A DNA stretch of 64,000 nt from UBA7330 sp965243485 (GTDB taxonomy: Bacteria > Bacteroidota > Bacteroidia > Cytophagales > Cyclobacteriaceae), in assembly GCA_965243485.1 (NCBI GenBank), contig CBDEVP010000001.1:1426001-1490000 (forward strand). Direction: 5' to 3'. The translations under genes were made by a program, and so were the position numbers. Below are positions 33,517-43,396 of the stretch, one piece after another. Positions within the stretch are counted from its first letter, which is position 1. Each line of letters begins with the position of its first letter. The notes under the pieces are model-generated. The model did not search any database. It was not told where the DNA came from and saw only the letters and a list, made by a program, of their open reading frames with translations.

Positions 33517-34163
33517 TGAAAGTATCTTTGGTTTTCACATTGATCCTTGTCACACTCCAACTGAGTGCCCAACAGTATGTAGACTCTCATGATCCGGATG
33601 AGATCAAATCCCTTATCGGCAGAACCAGTGAAACCTATGGCTTTGGCGGGGGTGATATCAAAGTTGGGGATATTGCAGGCAACAGAAGTCTGATCATAGG
33701 CGCAAGTGGTGGGATCATCGTCGATCGGAATTATTTTATAGGATTGGCCGGATATGGAATGGTCACAGGGAATGAAATTGACGGGGTGATACCTTCCGAA
33801 ACCAATCCGGTAGCAAAGAAGCTTAACATCTATGGTGGATATGGCGGGATGGTGTTTGGTTTTACACTTTGGACGAAAGAACCCGTTCACGTGCATTTCC
33901 CATTTCTGGTTGGAGCAGGTTCATTTGAAGTTGTTGACAATAATTTTTTCAATAACAGTTTTGATACGGATTTTTCCATTGAGCGTTCGGCATTCTTTAT
34001 CGGGGAACCCGGAGCACAGATCGAATTCAACATTACTGAAAGCTTCAGACTAAGTGCTGGTGTTTCATATCGTTTGGTGCAGGGATTGGAAATGATCAAC
34101 CTGACCGATGATAACCTTTCAGGTCTCAGCACCAGTATCTCAGTGCGGTTTGGGAAGTTCTGA
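33516..34163 (+). CDS. Secreted beta-rich protein (unidentified)
   Basis: 215-aa exported protein (signal peptide ending LQLSAQ) with glycine-rich strands (LIIGASGGIIVDRNYFIGLAGYGMV; IYGGYGGMVFGFTLW) and a C-terminal run of strands ending RFGKF. It looks like an outer membrane or surface barrel. No named family is recognised. Last gene of the ECF module; it meets the oppositely oriented methyltransferase gene with 2 bases between stops and no visible terminator. Confidence 0.55.
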   Translation: MKVSLVFTLILVTLQLSAQQYVDSHDPDEIKSLIGRTSETYGFGGGDIKVGDIAGNRSLIIGASGGIIVDRNYFIGLAGYGMVTGNEIDGVIPSETNPVAKKLNIYGGYGGMVFGFTLWTKEPVHVHFPFLVGAGSFEVVDNNFFNNSFDTDFSIERSAFFIGEPGAQIEFNITESFRLSAGVSYRLVQGLEMINLTDDNLSGLSTSISVRFGKF

Positions 34164-34165
34164 TC

Positions 34166-35350
34166 TCAGTAAATTCTTTGGCAGAGGAACAACCCGGCGG
34201 TATCTGTTTTGTCCCTCAATCCGATCAAATACTTTTCTCCACCGTCTTTAAGACCGTACTTCTTTTTAAGTGCATCGCTGCTCTGCGGATAATTTTTGGT
34301 GACTACATGAACTGTTGAACCGGATAAGGTCTTTTTGATCTCCACACTTTTCAATTGGCCCCCAATGACCTCAAAACACCTGCCAGGGAATTTGTTGTTT
34401 AGCTGATCGGAGGTGTATAGGTGGGTATTTGGTGAAATCTTGAAAAGCCCTGCCCTTTTTCCGGCCAGGTTGAAAGCCCCGGCCTTTAGTATGGACGCAT
34501 TGGGATCGTATAGAAATTTTTTGGGTATGGAGTACCCGGCTTTTGCTGATCTCTCCTCTTTGTATGAAAACTCAAAGACCTCGTGGGGTTCATGCTTCAA
34601 ATTCACACAGATGATCGAGGGATTTTCAGTTCGTCCGGGAAATTCCAGATGAAAGAGCAGCTCCTTACATTCATTTTTTACACTGACCACATGGACCGAC
34701 CGGACATAAGATAGTTTTCTGATTCCTTCTTTGATGTCCATCATCGGAGACAGTTTGAGGAGAACGCTGTCACCTTTATTCTTTAGTATGGGAAGCAATT
34801 CCATCAGGTTAGGGGCACAATCCTCCAGTTTGAAAACTTTTCTTTTTTCCAGTCGTCTGCCCGGGTCAATGTAATAACTGGCACTACCGTTAAACTGGTC
34901 TAAAAAATATTCAGCTGTGGACTCAGACACATCTATCTTTTCCCTGCCCAGCACATCCTTGTTATAGCTGAATAGTTTGCACAGCCATGGGTCGGGCTCT
35001 ACATAAGTTACTTTATTGAAATTACTGCTCAAAGCGATCGTATCCACCCCCTGACCGCCTGTGAGGTCAATCAGATGATCTCCATGGTAGAAAGAGGCCT
35101 TATAATCCGCAGTTTCCTGCGAGGAAGACTGTTCAGCGGAAACGGGTGGAGGCAAAATCACTTCTGACTCCACCCATTTGGGAAGTTTGTTCTTTAGTTT
35201 TCTCCTGCTGATGATCTGGTCGGCGATAAGCTTTATCTTATCAGCATAAGCACCCGGGGGATTTAGTAAAAGCTTGGGAATATCAGCATGTTCATTTTCA
35301 ATAATAAACGCCCTGACATCCGGCTGTTTTAAAAAATCCAGTTCATCCAA
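34166..35350 (-). CDS. Class I SAM methyltransferase with THUMP-like domain
   Basis: 394-aa protein. An N-terminal helical segment is followed by a SAM-binding core (GDHLIDLTGGQGVDTIALSSNF, motif I near residue 91) with YVEPDP (strand 2) and YYIDPGRRL near 160, where a D-P-x-R catalytic-loop variant stands in for the usual N/D-PPY. The C-terminal ~90 residues have the THUMP-like domain (KFPGRCFEVIGGQLKS…). Relatives are uncharacterised and thought to act on RNA. Six bases downstream of asd on the same strand, so co-transcribed. Confidence 0.75.
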   Translation of the reverse strand: MDELDFLKQPDVRAFIIENEHADIPKLLLNPPGAYADKIKLIADQIISRRKLKNKLPKWVESEVILPPPVSAEQSSSQETADYKASFYHGDHLIDLTGGQGVDTIALSSNFNKVTYVEPDPWLCKLFSYNKDVLGREKIDVSESTAEYFLDQFNGSASYYIDPGRRLEKRKVFKLEDCAPNLMELLPILKNKGDSVLLKLSPMMDIKEGIRKLSYVRSVHVVSVKNECKELLFHLEFPGRTENPSIICVNLKHEPHEVFEFSYKEERSAKAGYSIPKKFLYDPNASILKAGAFNLAGKRAGLFKISPNTHLYTSDQLNNKFPGRCFEVIGGQLKSVEIKKTLSGSTVHVVTKNYPQSSDALKKKYGLKDGGEKYLIGLRDKTDTAGLFLCQRIY

Positions 35351-35356
35351 AGCAGG

Positions 35357-36349
35357 TCAGTATACCAGGCTATGCTCCATGATGTATTCAGCGATCTGTA
35401 CGGCATTCGTTGCCGCCCCTTTTCTGAGATTGTCTGCCACTATCCACATGTTCAGGGTATTGGGCTGGGTTTCATCGCGGCGGATCCTGCCAACAAAAAC
35501 TTCATCCTTGCCATGAGAGTTGATAGGCATGGGATAAATGTTGTTCTTCACATCATCTTCCACCACGACGCCGTCAGTCTTTTTCAGGATCTCATATACT
35601 TCTTTCAGGTCAAAATCTTCGGCAAACTCGATATTAACTGCTTCTGAGTGACCGCCGATGGTTGGGATCCTCACACAGGTGGCAGTGACTTTCACGCTGT
35701 CATCTCCAAGGATTTTTTTGGTCTCATTCACCATTTTCATTTCCTCCTTGGTGTAACCATTGTCCTGGAATACATCTATGTGAGGCAGTACGTTCAGATC
35801 GATCTTATATGGATAGACCATCTCTGCTTTTTTACCTGCCCGCTCATTCATCATCTGGTCTACGGCTTCCTTGCCCGTTCCGGTCACAGATTGGTAGGTA
35901 GAGACCACGATACGTGTAATCTTATACTTTTTATGCAGGGGAGCCAGTGGCAATACCATCTGAATGGTAGAGCAATTGGGATTGGCAATGATCCTGTCGT
36001 CGATGCGCAGCACATGACCATTGATCTCCGGGACCACAAGCTTTTTGGTAGGGTCCATCCTCCAGGCAGACGAATTGTCAACCACGACTGTACCCACTTC
36101 AGCAAATTTCGGCGCCCACTCCAGGGAAGTGCCACCACCCGCCGAGAAAAGGGCGATATCCGGTTTTTGATTGACGGCATCGGGAATGGAGATCACCTTG
36201 TAGGATTTGCCTTTGAAAGTGATTTTTTTACCTACAGATCGCTCTGAGGCCACCATGTACAATTCATCAAAGGGAACATTTCGTTCCTCAATCACTTTCA
36301 GGATTTCCTGACCCACCAGGCCGGTAGCTCCTACAACTGCAATTTTCAT
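35357..36349 (-). CDS. asd: Aspartate-semialdehyde dehydrogenase
   Basis: 330-aa enzyme of the lysine/threonine/methionine/diaminopimelate pathway, reducing aspartyl phosphate to the semialdehyde. N-terminal NADP site GATGLVGQEIL (residues ~7-17), SAGGGTSLEWAP, catalytic Cys in NPNCSTIQM, and the conserved catalytic His in IGGHSEAVN are all visible. Length is normal. A consensus promoter lies about 105 bases upstream (36454-36484), giving a long leader in which I see no riboswitch fold. Confidence 0.97.
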   Translation of the reverse strand: MKIAVVGATGLVGQEILKVIEERNVPFDELYMVASERSVGKKITFKGKSYKVISIPDAVNQKPDIALFSAGGGTSLEWAPKFAEVGTVVVDNSSAWRMDPTKKLVVPEINGHVLRIDDRIIANPNCSTIQMVLPLAPLHKKYKITRIVVSTYQSVTGTGKEAVDQMMNERAGKKAEMVYPYKIDLNVLPHIDVFQDNGYTKEEMKMVNETKKILGDDSVKVTATCVRIPTIGGHSEAVNIEFAEDFDLKEVYEILKKTDGVVVEDDVKNNIYPMPINSHGKDEVFVGRIRRDETQPNTLNMWIVADNLRKGAATNAVQIAEYIMEHSLVY

Positions 36350-36453
36350 TTTAAAATTTATTTAATTCAAAATATATATGAGACAATCAAAAATGCCATC
36401 CCATTAGGTTTAATGTAAATATTTTGTCTATATTGATCAAAAAATTCGGGCCA

Positions 36454-36484
36454 CAAAGCTACGAACTTTAGGTTTTCAGAACAA
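36454..36484 (-). promoter_or_regulatory. Promoter for asd
   Basis: On the minus strand, TTG (36484-36482) and the exact -7 element TAGCTTTG (36461-36454, followed by TGGCC) are separated by 20 bases, within the Bacteroidota range. Transcription would start near 36447. The -33 element sits only seven bases from the ATG of the divergent giant gene, so the two leaders overlap. Confidence 0.7.
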
Positions 36485-36490
36485 TAATCG

Positions 36491-39400
36491 ATGTCAATTC
36501 GGTTCCTCCAGCTATTGATCTGTCTGTCGGTGACATTCCCCGGCCTTGCCCAGGTATTTGATGACTTTTCTGATGGTGACTTTCTGAATGATCCAACATG
36601 GAGCGGGGACCAGGCAGATTTTGAGATTGATCCTAATGGAGAATTACACCTGTTGACAACTGTTGCCGGGAAGTCACATCTGGTTATCGGAAATACACTT
36701 TTTGATAAAGTTGCCTGGGAGTTTACGGCAAAACTGGATTTTAATCCATCCTCATCCAATCTGGCTAAGATCTATCTGATGTCCGATCAGGCGGATCTGG
36801 AGGGTAGTTTGAATGGGTATTATCTGATGATCGGAGACACGCAGGATGAAATCAGTCTTTATAAACAGGAAGGGCTGACGAGCACTTATATCATCAACGG
36901 AGCTGATGGAATAGTCGCAGGCGCACCGAAAGTCCGTATCAAGGTGATCAGGGACCAAACCGGGAGATGGTCACTTTATCAGGATTTGAATGGTGGGAAT
37001 AATTATGAATTTGTTGGTTCAGAGGTTGATCTGGATCCAGACATAACGAGCACCGGTTATTTCGGTTTCCTGTGCGAATACACCGTGACAAGAGCGGATA
37101 AATTCTACTTTGATGACATTGGAATTGATCAGCTGAGAGTGGATACGATCCTGGTAATCGATAATACCACGGTTGAGGTCCGCTTCAATCAGTATTTAAG
37201 ACCATCGGAAATAGCCAACACTTCCGGTTTTTCTATCGATGGTTTATCCATCGCTGAGTCAAACGCTGTGGTGGGTGACAGTTCACGGGTGTTACTATCT
37301 TTAGATCCCGTCACTCCACTGGATACCAGGAATTATTCTCTGCAGGTAGGTGCCAGTCTTACTTTGAATGATATCGAGGAGGCAGCGTTTTCTTATGAGC
37401 AGCTAACGATCGATACGGTATTGACACTTTCGGCATCTGAAGTCCTGGTGGATTTTAACAGTGAACTGGACAAAATCACTGCGGAGGACGTGCTCCACTA
37501 TGAGATTGATCAGGGAATTGGTACTCCAATTTCAGCTGTCATCAATCCTTCCGATGCAAGCCAGGTGATCCTGACACTGCCCGCAGCTTTTTCCGATGGA
37601 AATGATTATGAAATAGCAGCGTCCGGGATATCAAACAGTATTCTGAACAGCAATTTTTCGGGATCTGCCAGTTTTACTTTCATCGTCCCGCTGCTGATCC
37701 AATCGGTAGAGGTGCTTTCGCCGGACTCACTCTATGTGAAATTCAACAAGGCATTGGATCCGGTATCAATAGTTCCGGCAAACTTTTTAGTCCACGGGAT
37801 TGGTATTCCGATCACCAGTACGGTGGTTGACGGAAGTTCTATTTATCTGGTTTTTCCGGAGAATTTTACCGAAGCAACCTACCATTTAGAGGTCAGCAAT
37901 CTGAGAGATCAGGAAGGGTTTGAGATTGAAGCCGGAAGCAGCTTGTTTTTCTCTTATTTGCCCTTGAAGATCCTTTCTGTTTCTCAAACCGATCAGGAAA
38001 CTATCGAAATCTTTTACAACCAAAACGTAGAAGAGGCCAGTGGTACAAAAGCTGAACATTATTATGTTCCCGAATTTGGATTTCCTGAATCAGCTACGAT
38101 CTCAGCAGAAAATAATTCCATCGTGCAGCTCACATTCCCTCAACTGATCAATTCCCGCTATCAAATGGTGGTGCAAAGCATAGAAAACTCAACGAAGAAT
38201 TCCATCATTTACAAAGACACCCTGGAATTTGATTTTGAGAAGCCGACCGGCTTCCGGTCCATCCAGATCAACGAGATCATGGCGGATTTCTCACCTTCAG
38301 TAGGACTGCCTGAGGCCGAATATGTTGAGATATACAATCCCGGGAGCTATCCTGTGACATTACAAGACTTTTTGCTCAATGGTGAACCCATTCCATCATT
38401 TGCATTGCCTGTCAATGGCTATGTGGTCCTTACCGATGACTCCAATACCGGACTTTTTGAGCCTGCATCCACCGTTTATTTATCCTCTTTTGATGCACTT
38501 ACCAATTTGGCTGATTCGGTGATCCTGAGGGATCAGTTTGGCAATCTGGTGGACAGTGTATTTTATACGTTGGACTGGTATCGGAATAGTGAAAAAGATG
38601 ATGGCGGTTACGCACTGGAACAAATCAATGCAACCCTGGCATGCAGTGATGAGACCAACTGGATGGCTTCTTCACATTTGTCCGGTGGGACTCCGGGTGA
38701 GATAAACTCCATCGCAAGTAATGAACCGGATGACCAGGGGCCTATCCTGTCAGAAGCTGAGATCATTTCCGGAGATACAGTGGTTGTTTTATTCAATGAA
38801 CCGGTAGCCTTAGACCTTGATCTCATTCAAAACCTTACAATTTCTAACAGGCAGATCACCCAAATCCACAGACAATCTTACCGTCATTTTGAGATCATCC
38901 CGGATCAATCGCTGAGTTCTGAAACCTGGCATACGATCATAGCAAATGACATTTCTGATTGTCAGGGAAATACTACTCTCATTGATAGCTTATCATTTTA
39001 TTATGATACCACCCCTCCAATTTTTCGGGAGTTGGTCATTGTTTCTGAAAATGAAATAGCGTTGACATTTCATGAGCCTTTAAAGGAATCCATAGCAGAA
39101 ACCGAGGAAAACTTCAACGTTAATGGTATGTTTCCATCCAAAGCTACGCTTCAGGACAGTGCATCAAACCGGGTCCAGATAGTTTTTAATGAAGATTTTC
39201 TAGTTGGAGCAGACTATCAGGTAGCAGTTTCAAATCTTACTGATACACTGGGGAATAAGATGGATCCACAGGAAATCAATTTTCAATTTCTGGACCAGGT
39301 CGATACGGTGCTTGTCGTGGCTCCTAACCTTATCAATGTGAGGTTTACAGAGGTGCCCAAAGGTCCGCTGAAAGGATCGTCTTTCCTGGTCTCCGGAAAT

Positions 39401-42400
39401 ATTGGGAACCCGTCAGCGATCGAGGTGGATGGAGATGATCCGAAACTGATCCACCTGGGATTTGATAAAAATCTAACGGCAAATACGGCCTACCAGCTTT
39501 ACATCAAAGATCTGTATTCGGATGACACTTCCGAAAAACTGATGACACCGGCCCGGACGATGATGTATGATACCAGGGCGCCGAGGATAAATCAATTATT
39601 GATCCCCGCTGATTCCCAGCTGGTGATCGTCTGGGATGAACCGATCAAACTGATCACTGCATTTTCTGCCATTCAGTATTTGCTGGAAGGCTATGGATAT
39701 CCAACTGACCTTGAGGCATTGGACCAGAGACAAATGAAACTGACGTTTGATTTTGAGCTTCCACAGGAGGAGAACTTGACTTTGAAAGTTACCGGGATTG
39801 AAGATCTGTACGGGAATAAGGCAGGGACTCTCTCGAGATCATTCGTTTATGATCAACGACCTCCCCGGATCACCTCTGTTAAGGTCCTTGATGTGGGATC
39901 GTTGAAAGTTGCCGTATCTGAAAAGCTGGATACATCGACGGTATATCGATTGGATCACTTTGCTCTGGAAGGTATTTCACCCACATCTATCCAGGTGGTT
40001 GGCCCGGATTCATTGTCCATTGGACTAGGATTTCCTTCTATTCCTCAGAATCTTCAGACGACTCTTTCAATCCGTGGGTTAATCGATAAATACGGAAATG
40101 GTATGGATTCCGTAGCGATATATTTCAATAGTCTCAATCCGGTCGTGAGCCACGTCAGTTTTCCATCAGACTCTGTTGTGGAAGTCAACTTCAGCAAAGA
40201 AATGTCCACTTCCCTATTTTCCTTATCAAATTATACAGTTGCCACTAACCTGGTACTTAATATCAATTCGATTTCCTCATCAAAAGTAGAACTGGTTCTT
40301 TCGGATAAACTCTCGGATGGTGATTCTGTTCACCTTGAAATTCAAAATCTGACGGATCAATTTGGAAATGCTTTGATTGAAAAAAAGAGCTCATCAAAAT
40401 TCAACACCTACTTTTTGGGATGGAAGCTGATCGATCTGAAAACACTAGAGTTAATATTTGATACCAAATTCCATGGGTTGAGCCAGGATCTGTTTACGGT
40501 GAACAGTTTAAACCCGGCACTTTTGCAGATCGATGGCAATAACCGTGGGATCATCCGTATGGTTTTTGCTGATCCATTGCCAACCAATCAGACGATCCAT
40601 CTGTACTGGACAAATCTGCTAGACATCTATGGCCGTCGGATTCCTGACCGGATGATGGAGCTGTCCATCGATCGTAAACCTCCAACCCTTATTTCAATAG
40701 AAAGTGATTATCGAGGTCAGATAAATTTGCTATTTGACGAAGACCTGTCCCCAAATTCATTGTCTCCGAACCACTTCAAACTACTTGAAAATGTCGGTCT
40801 GCAACTGATACATTCAATTTCTGCAAACTCGATTTCACTCGTTTTTGATGAATTGCGGAATGGAGAAAATTATCAGCTGATCATAAGTGGGATATCCGAT
40901 AAATCCGGAAATTTTATAAAAACAGATACCATCGCTTTCAGTTATCAGGCTCCCTTTTTACCTCAAAACCGGGACGTCATCATTACCGAGCTGATGGCAG
41001 ACCCCACACCCTCCGTTGGTTTACCTGAGCTGGAGTATGTGGAACTTTTCAACGCCAGCGATGATGTCATCCGGCTAAGCTCACTATTATTTTCAGATGC
41101 CGGAAAAAGTGTTGCCTTACCTGCCTTTGATTTTCTACCTGGCACATTTCTGGTACTTTCAGCTGTAAAATTTGAAAACGGGGTGACCGTTCCAGGATTC
41201 CCCACCCTTGATAATACCGGTGATAGCCTGACCATTATGAACCTGGAAGGAGAGATCATTGATCAGGTGGTATACTCAAGAGAATGGTACGGAGATACTG
41301 AAAAGGATGATGGCGGATATAGCCTTGAATTGATCAATCCGGAGAGTGAATGCCCGGGCATCATCAACTGGGCAGCGAGTACGGATGTGAACGGGGGTAC
41401 ACCGGGGTTTGTCAATTCCATTTACAGTCTGAGCCCCGATTCAGAGCCGCCGGTGCTTCTTAATTACCAGGTGCATGATAGCAGTGTCCAACTCAATTTT
41501 TCAGAACCTCTGGACAGTCTTTCCATTCTGGAGGGCGCTTATCTGATGGATGGTCTGAGTATGACGCTATCAGAGGTTTCAACCAATTATTCAGACCAAA
41601 TCATGATCAGTTTTGACACTCAACTACAACCCGGCAAGTTGTATCAGTTGGAGGTCTTCGGGCCGGTTGATTGTTCAGGAAATGAGTTGGTTCCCTTCTC
41701 GATTTCTTTTGGTTTGGGGGCAAAACCTGAATTCAATGACCTCATCATCACTGAGATCATGGCTGATCCGGATCCTGTCCTGGGACTTCCAAACAGTGAA
41801 TACCTGGAAATCCATAACCGGACGGATAAGCTGATTAGTCTGGATAATGTGAAGATCATGGATGAGGGAGGCGAGATGAAATTGCCTGCTATCGTCATTC
41901 CAGCCCATGATTACCTGGTATTGGTGCCTTCCAATGCCGTCAGTCAATTTGAAAATGAGGTCACCGGAGTTCCGAATTGGAGATCCCTGAATAACAGCGG
42001 GGAATTACTGGCTATTTTTCATGGTGAAGAGCTGATCTTCAACGTGGATTATTCATCCTCCTGGCATACCATCGAAAATGATGGAGGAATTTCACTGGAA
42101 ATCAGAGATGTTAATAATCCATGTGCAGGATCCGTTAACTGGGGTAGTTCGCTAAGTCAGGCCGGTGGTACCCCGGGTGCAGCGAATTCCATTGCAGAAT
42201 CCATCCCGGATAATTTCGGACCTGAACTGGTAGAAGTAAACGTCCTGTCGGATGCTGCCCTCCGGCTTGTGTTTGATGAACCCCTTCTTTTTGATGAGAT
42301 TTCAATCAGTCAGCTTGAGATTTTGCCGGGACCCATTCAGATTTCCGATATCAAGCTGGATACCCTGGTCAGGGACTTTTTGCTTGTGCACTTACTGGAT

Positions 42401-43348
42401 CGGCTGAGCCCAGGTACCACTTATACAATTACACTCAGTCAGCTGAAAGACTGCAATGGCAACCTGATCTCTGCCAATACCCTCGAATTTATTCTTCCCG
42501 AAGAAGCCGATAGCCTGGATGTCATCATCAATGAAGTACTCTTCAACCCCAGAGAGGATGGGGTCGACTTTGTGGAGGTCTACAACCGGTCAAGCAAGAA
42601 TATTGATCTGAATGGATGGCAGCTGGGTAGAAAATATGAGGACCGGGTGGAGGAGTACATAATATCTTCAGGGCACCACATTTTATGGCCCGGACAATAT
42701 CTGGCGCTGACCACCAATAAAATGAGATTAGTGGAAGACTATCCATTGGGAAGATCAGATGATATGATAGAAATGAATGCCTTTCCGGTTTTGCCTAATG
42801 AATCCGCGAGTATTTTATTGATTGACGATGAGGATCAGATCATGGATGCATTCGAGTACCATGAAGATATGCACCTGAGTCTGCTGGAAAGCGTGGATGG
42901 CGTTTCCCTGGAAAGAATTTCTTTTGACCAACCGACACAGGATCCGAATAACTGGCAATCGGCCTCTTCCACTGTAGGTTTTGCCACCCCGGGATATCAG
43001 AACTCTCAGTCTATGGAAGTTGCTCCAAAAGGTGTTCTGACCATAGAACCCAAAGTATTTGTCCCAGCCAATTTTGGGTCCACCATCACCCCGGATTTCA
43101 CGACCATCAATTATCAGCTCACCTCCACCGGTCAGCTGGCCAATGTAAATATTTACAATAGAAACGGTCAATTGATCAAAAACCTGGCTTCCGGCATTTC
43201 CCTGGCTTCAAATGGTTTCCTTCGATGGGACGGCACGACAGATGGTGGTTCTGTTGCTTCGATGGGGTACTATCTCATTGTCTTTGAGCTATATGATGGA
43301 ACCGGACATCGGGAGATCATGAAAGAGACGGTCGTGGTGGGGAGGTGA
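36491..43348 (+). CDS. Giant secreted protein with four lamin-tail domains, Ig-like repeats and a FlgD/T9SS-like C-terminus
   Basis: 2285-aa surface protein. A signal peptide (…FPGLAQ) is followed by a LamG/concanavalin-like domain (~22-210) and at least 14 SbsA/Big_5-type Ig-like units with the pattern I-x-x-V…L-x-V-x-F-x-E-x-L. Four lamin-tail domains start near residues 589, 1493, 1749 and 2009; three share an INEIMAD/ITEIMAD-type strand and a GLPExEYVEI-type motif, and the fourth is more diverged. The last ~110 residues resemble a FlgD-Ig/T9SS type A sorting domain (VNIYNRNGQLIKNL…GYYLIVFELYDG…ETVVVGR). It is probably T9SS cargo. Role unknown: adhesion, cell-surface scaffold or DNA/polymer binding are possible. 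Frame fully intact. Confidence 0.85.
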   Translation: MSIRFLQLLICLSVTFPGLAQVFDDFSDGDFLNDPTWSGDQADFEIDPNGELHLLTTVAGKSHLVIGNTLFDKVAWEFTAKLDFNPSSSNLAKIYLMSDQADLEGSLNGYYLMIGDTQDEISLYKQEGLTSTYIINGADGIVAGAPKVRIKVIRDQTGRWSLYQDLNGGNNYEFVGSEVDLDPDITSTGYFGFLCEYTVTRADKFYFDDIGIDQLRVDTILVIDNTTVEVRFNQYLRPSEIANTSGFSIDGLSIAESNAVVGDSSRVLLSLDPVTPLDTRNYSLQVGASLTLNDIEEAAFSYEQLTIDTVLTLSASEVLVDFNSELDKITAEDVLHYEIDQGIGTPISAVINPSDASQVILTLPAAFSDGNDYEIAASGISNSILNSNFSGSASFTFIVPLLIQSVEVLSPDSLYVKFNKALDPVSIVPANFLVHGIGIPITSTVVDGSSIYLVFPENFTEATYHLEVSNLRDQEGFEIEAGSSLFFSYLPLKILSVSQTDQETIEIFYNQNVEEASGTKAEHYYVPEFGFPESATISAENNSIVQLTFPQLINSRYQMVVQSIENSTKNSIIYKDTLEFDFEKPTGFRSIQINEIMADFSPSVGLPEAEYVEIYNPGSYPVTLQDFLLNGEPIPSFALPVNGYVVLTDDSNTGLFEPASTVYLSSFDALTNLADSVILRDQFGNLVDSVFYTLDWYRNSEKDDGGYALEQINATLACSDETNWMASSHLSGGTPGEINSIASNEPDDQGPILSEAEIISGDTVVVLFNEPVALDLDLIQNLTISNRQITQIHRQSYRHFEIIPDQSLSSETWHTIIANDISDCQGNTTLIDSLSFYYDTTPPIFRELVIVSENEIALTFHEPLKESIAETEENFNVNGMFPSKATLQDSASNRVQIVFNEDFLVGADYQVAVSNLTDTLGNKMDPQEINFQFLDQVDTVLVVAPNLINVRFTEVPKGPLKGSSFLVSGNIGNPSAIEVDGDDPKLIHLGFDKNLTANTAYQLYIKDLYSDDTSEKLMTPARTMMYDTRAPRINQLLIPADSQLVIVWDEPIKLITAFSAIQYLLEGYGYPTDLEALDQRQMKLTFDFELPQEENLTLKVTGIEDLYGNKAGTLSRSFVYDQRPPRITSVKVLDVGSLKVAVSEKLDTSTVYRLDHFALEGISPTSIQVVGPDSLSIGLGFPSIPQNLQTTLSIRGLIDKYGNGMDSVAIYFNSLNPVVSHVSFPSDSVVEVNFSKEMSTSLFSLSNYTVATNLVLNINSISSSKVELVLSDKLSDGDSVHLEIQNLTDQFGNALIEKKSSSKFNTYFLGWKLIDLKTLELIFDTKFHGLSQDLFTVNSLNPALLQIDGNNRGIIRMVFADPLPTNQTIHLYWTNLLDIYGRRIPDRMMELSIDRKPPTLISIESDYRGQINLLFDEDLSPNSLSPNHFKLLENVGLQLIHSISANSISLVFDELRNGENYQLIISGISDKSGNFIKTDTIAFSYQAPFLPQNRDVIITELMADPTPSVGLPELEYVELFNASDDVIRLSSLLFSDAGKSVALPAFDFLPGTFLVLSAVKFENGVTVPGFPTLDNTGDSLTIMNLEGEIIDQVVYSREWYGDTEKDDGGYSLELINPESECPGIINWAASTDVNGGTPGFVNSIYSLSPDSEPPVLLNYQVHDSSVQLNFSEPLDSLSILEGAYLMDGLSMTLSEVSTNYSDQIMISFDTQLQPGKLYQLEVFGPVDCSGNELVPFSISFGLGAKPEFNDLIITEIMADPDPVLGLPNSEYLEIHNRTDKLISLDNVKIMDEGGEMKLPAIVIPAHDYLVLVPSNAVSQFENEVTGVPNWRSLNNSGELLAIFHGEELIFNVDYSSSWHTIENDGGISLEIRDVNNPCAGSVNWGSSLSQAGGTPGAANSIAESIPDNFGPELVEVNVLSDAALRLVFDEPLLFDEISISQLEILPGPIQISDIKLDTLVRDFLLVHLLDRLSPGTTYTITLSQLKDCNGNLISANTLEFILPEEADSLDVIINEVLFNPREDGVDFVEVYNRSSKNIDLNGWQLGRKYEDRVEEYIISSGHHILWPGQYLALTTNKMRLVEDYPLGRSDDMIEMNAFPVLPNESASILLIDDEDQIMDAFEYHEDMHLSLLESVDGVSLERISFDQPTQDPNNWQSASSTVGFATPGYQNSQSMEVAPKGVLTIEPKVFVPANFGSTITPDFTTINYQLTSTGQLANVNIYNRNGQLIKNLASGISLASNGFLRWDGTTDGGSVASMGYYLIVFELYDGTGHREIMKETVVVGR

Positions 43349-43371
43349 ATAGACGAAGTTATCTTATTAGG

Positions 43372-43379
43372 TAACTTTG
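43372..43379 (+). promoter_or_regulatory. -7 element for the HTH gene
   Basis: TAACTTTG is an exact TAnnTTTG match 17 bases upstream of the ATG at 43397; no clear -33 TTG. It indicates that the HTH gene is transcribed on its own, without an upstream toxin partner. Confidence 0.45.
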
Positions 43380-43396
43380 TAATATGAATATAGAAG

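Noticed and set aside
35648..36247. Long open frame on the plus strand opposite asd
   Set aside because: It is a 199-codon shadow of a well-conserved gene, with no recognisable domain, and asd motifs are intact on the other strand.
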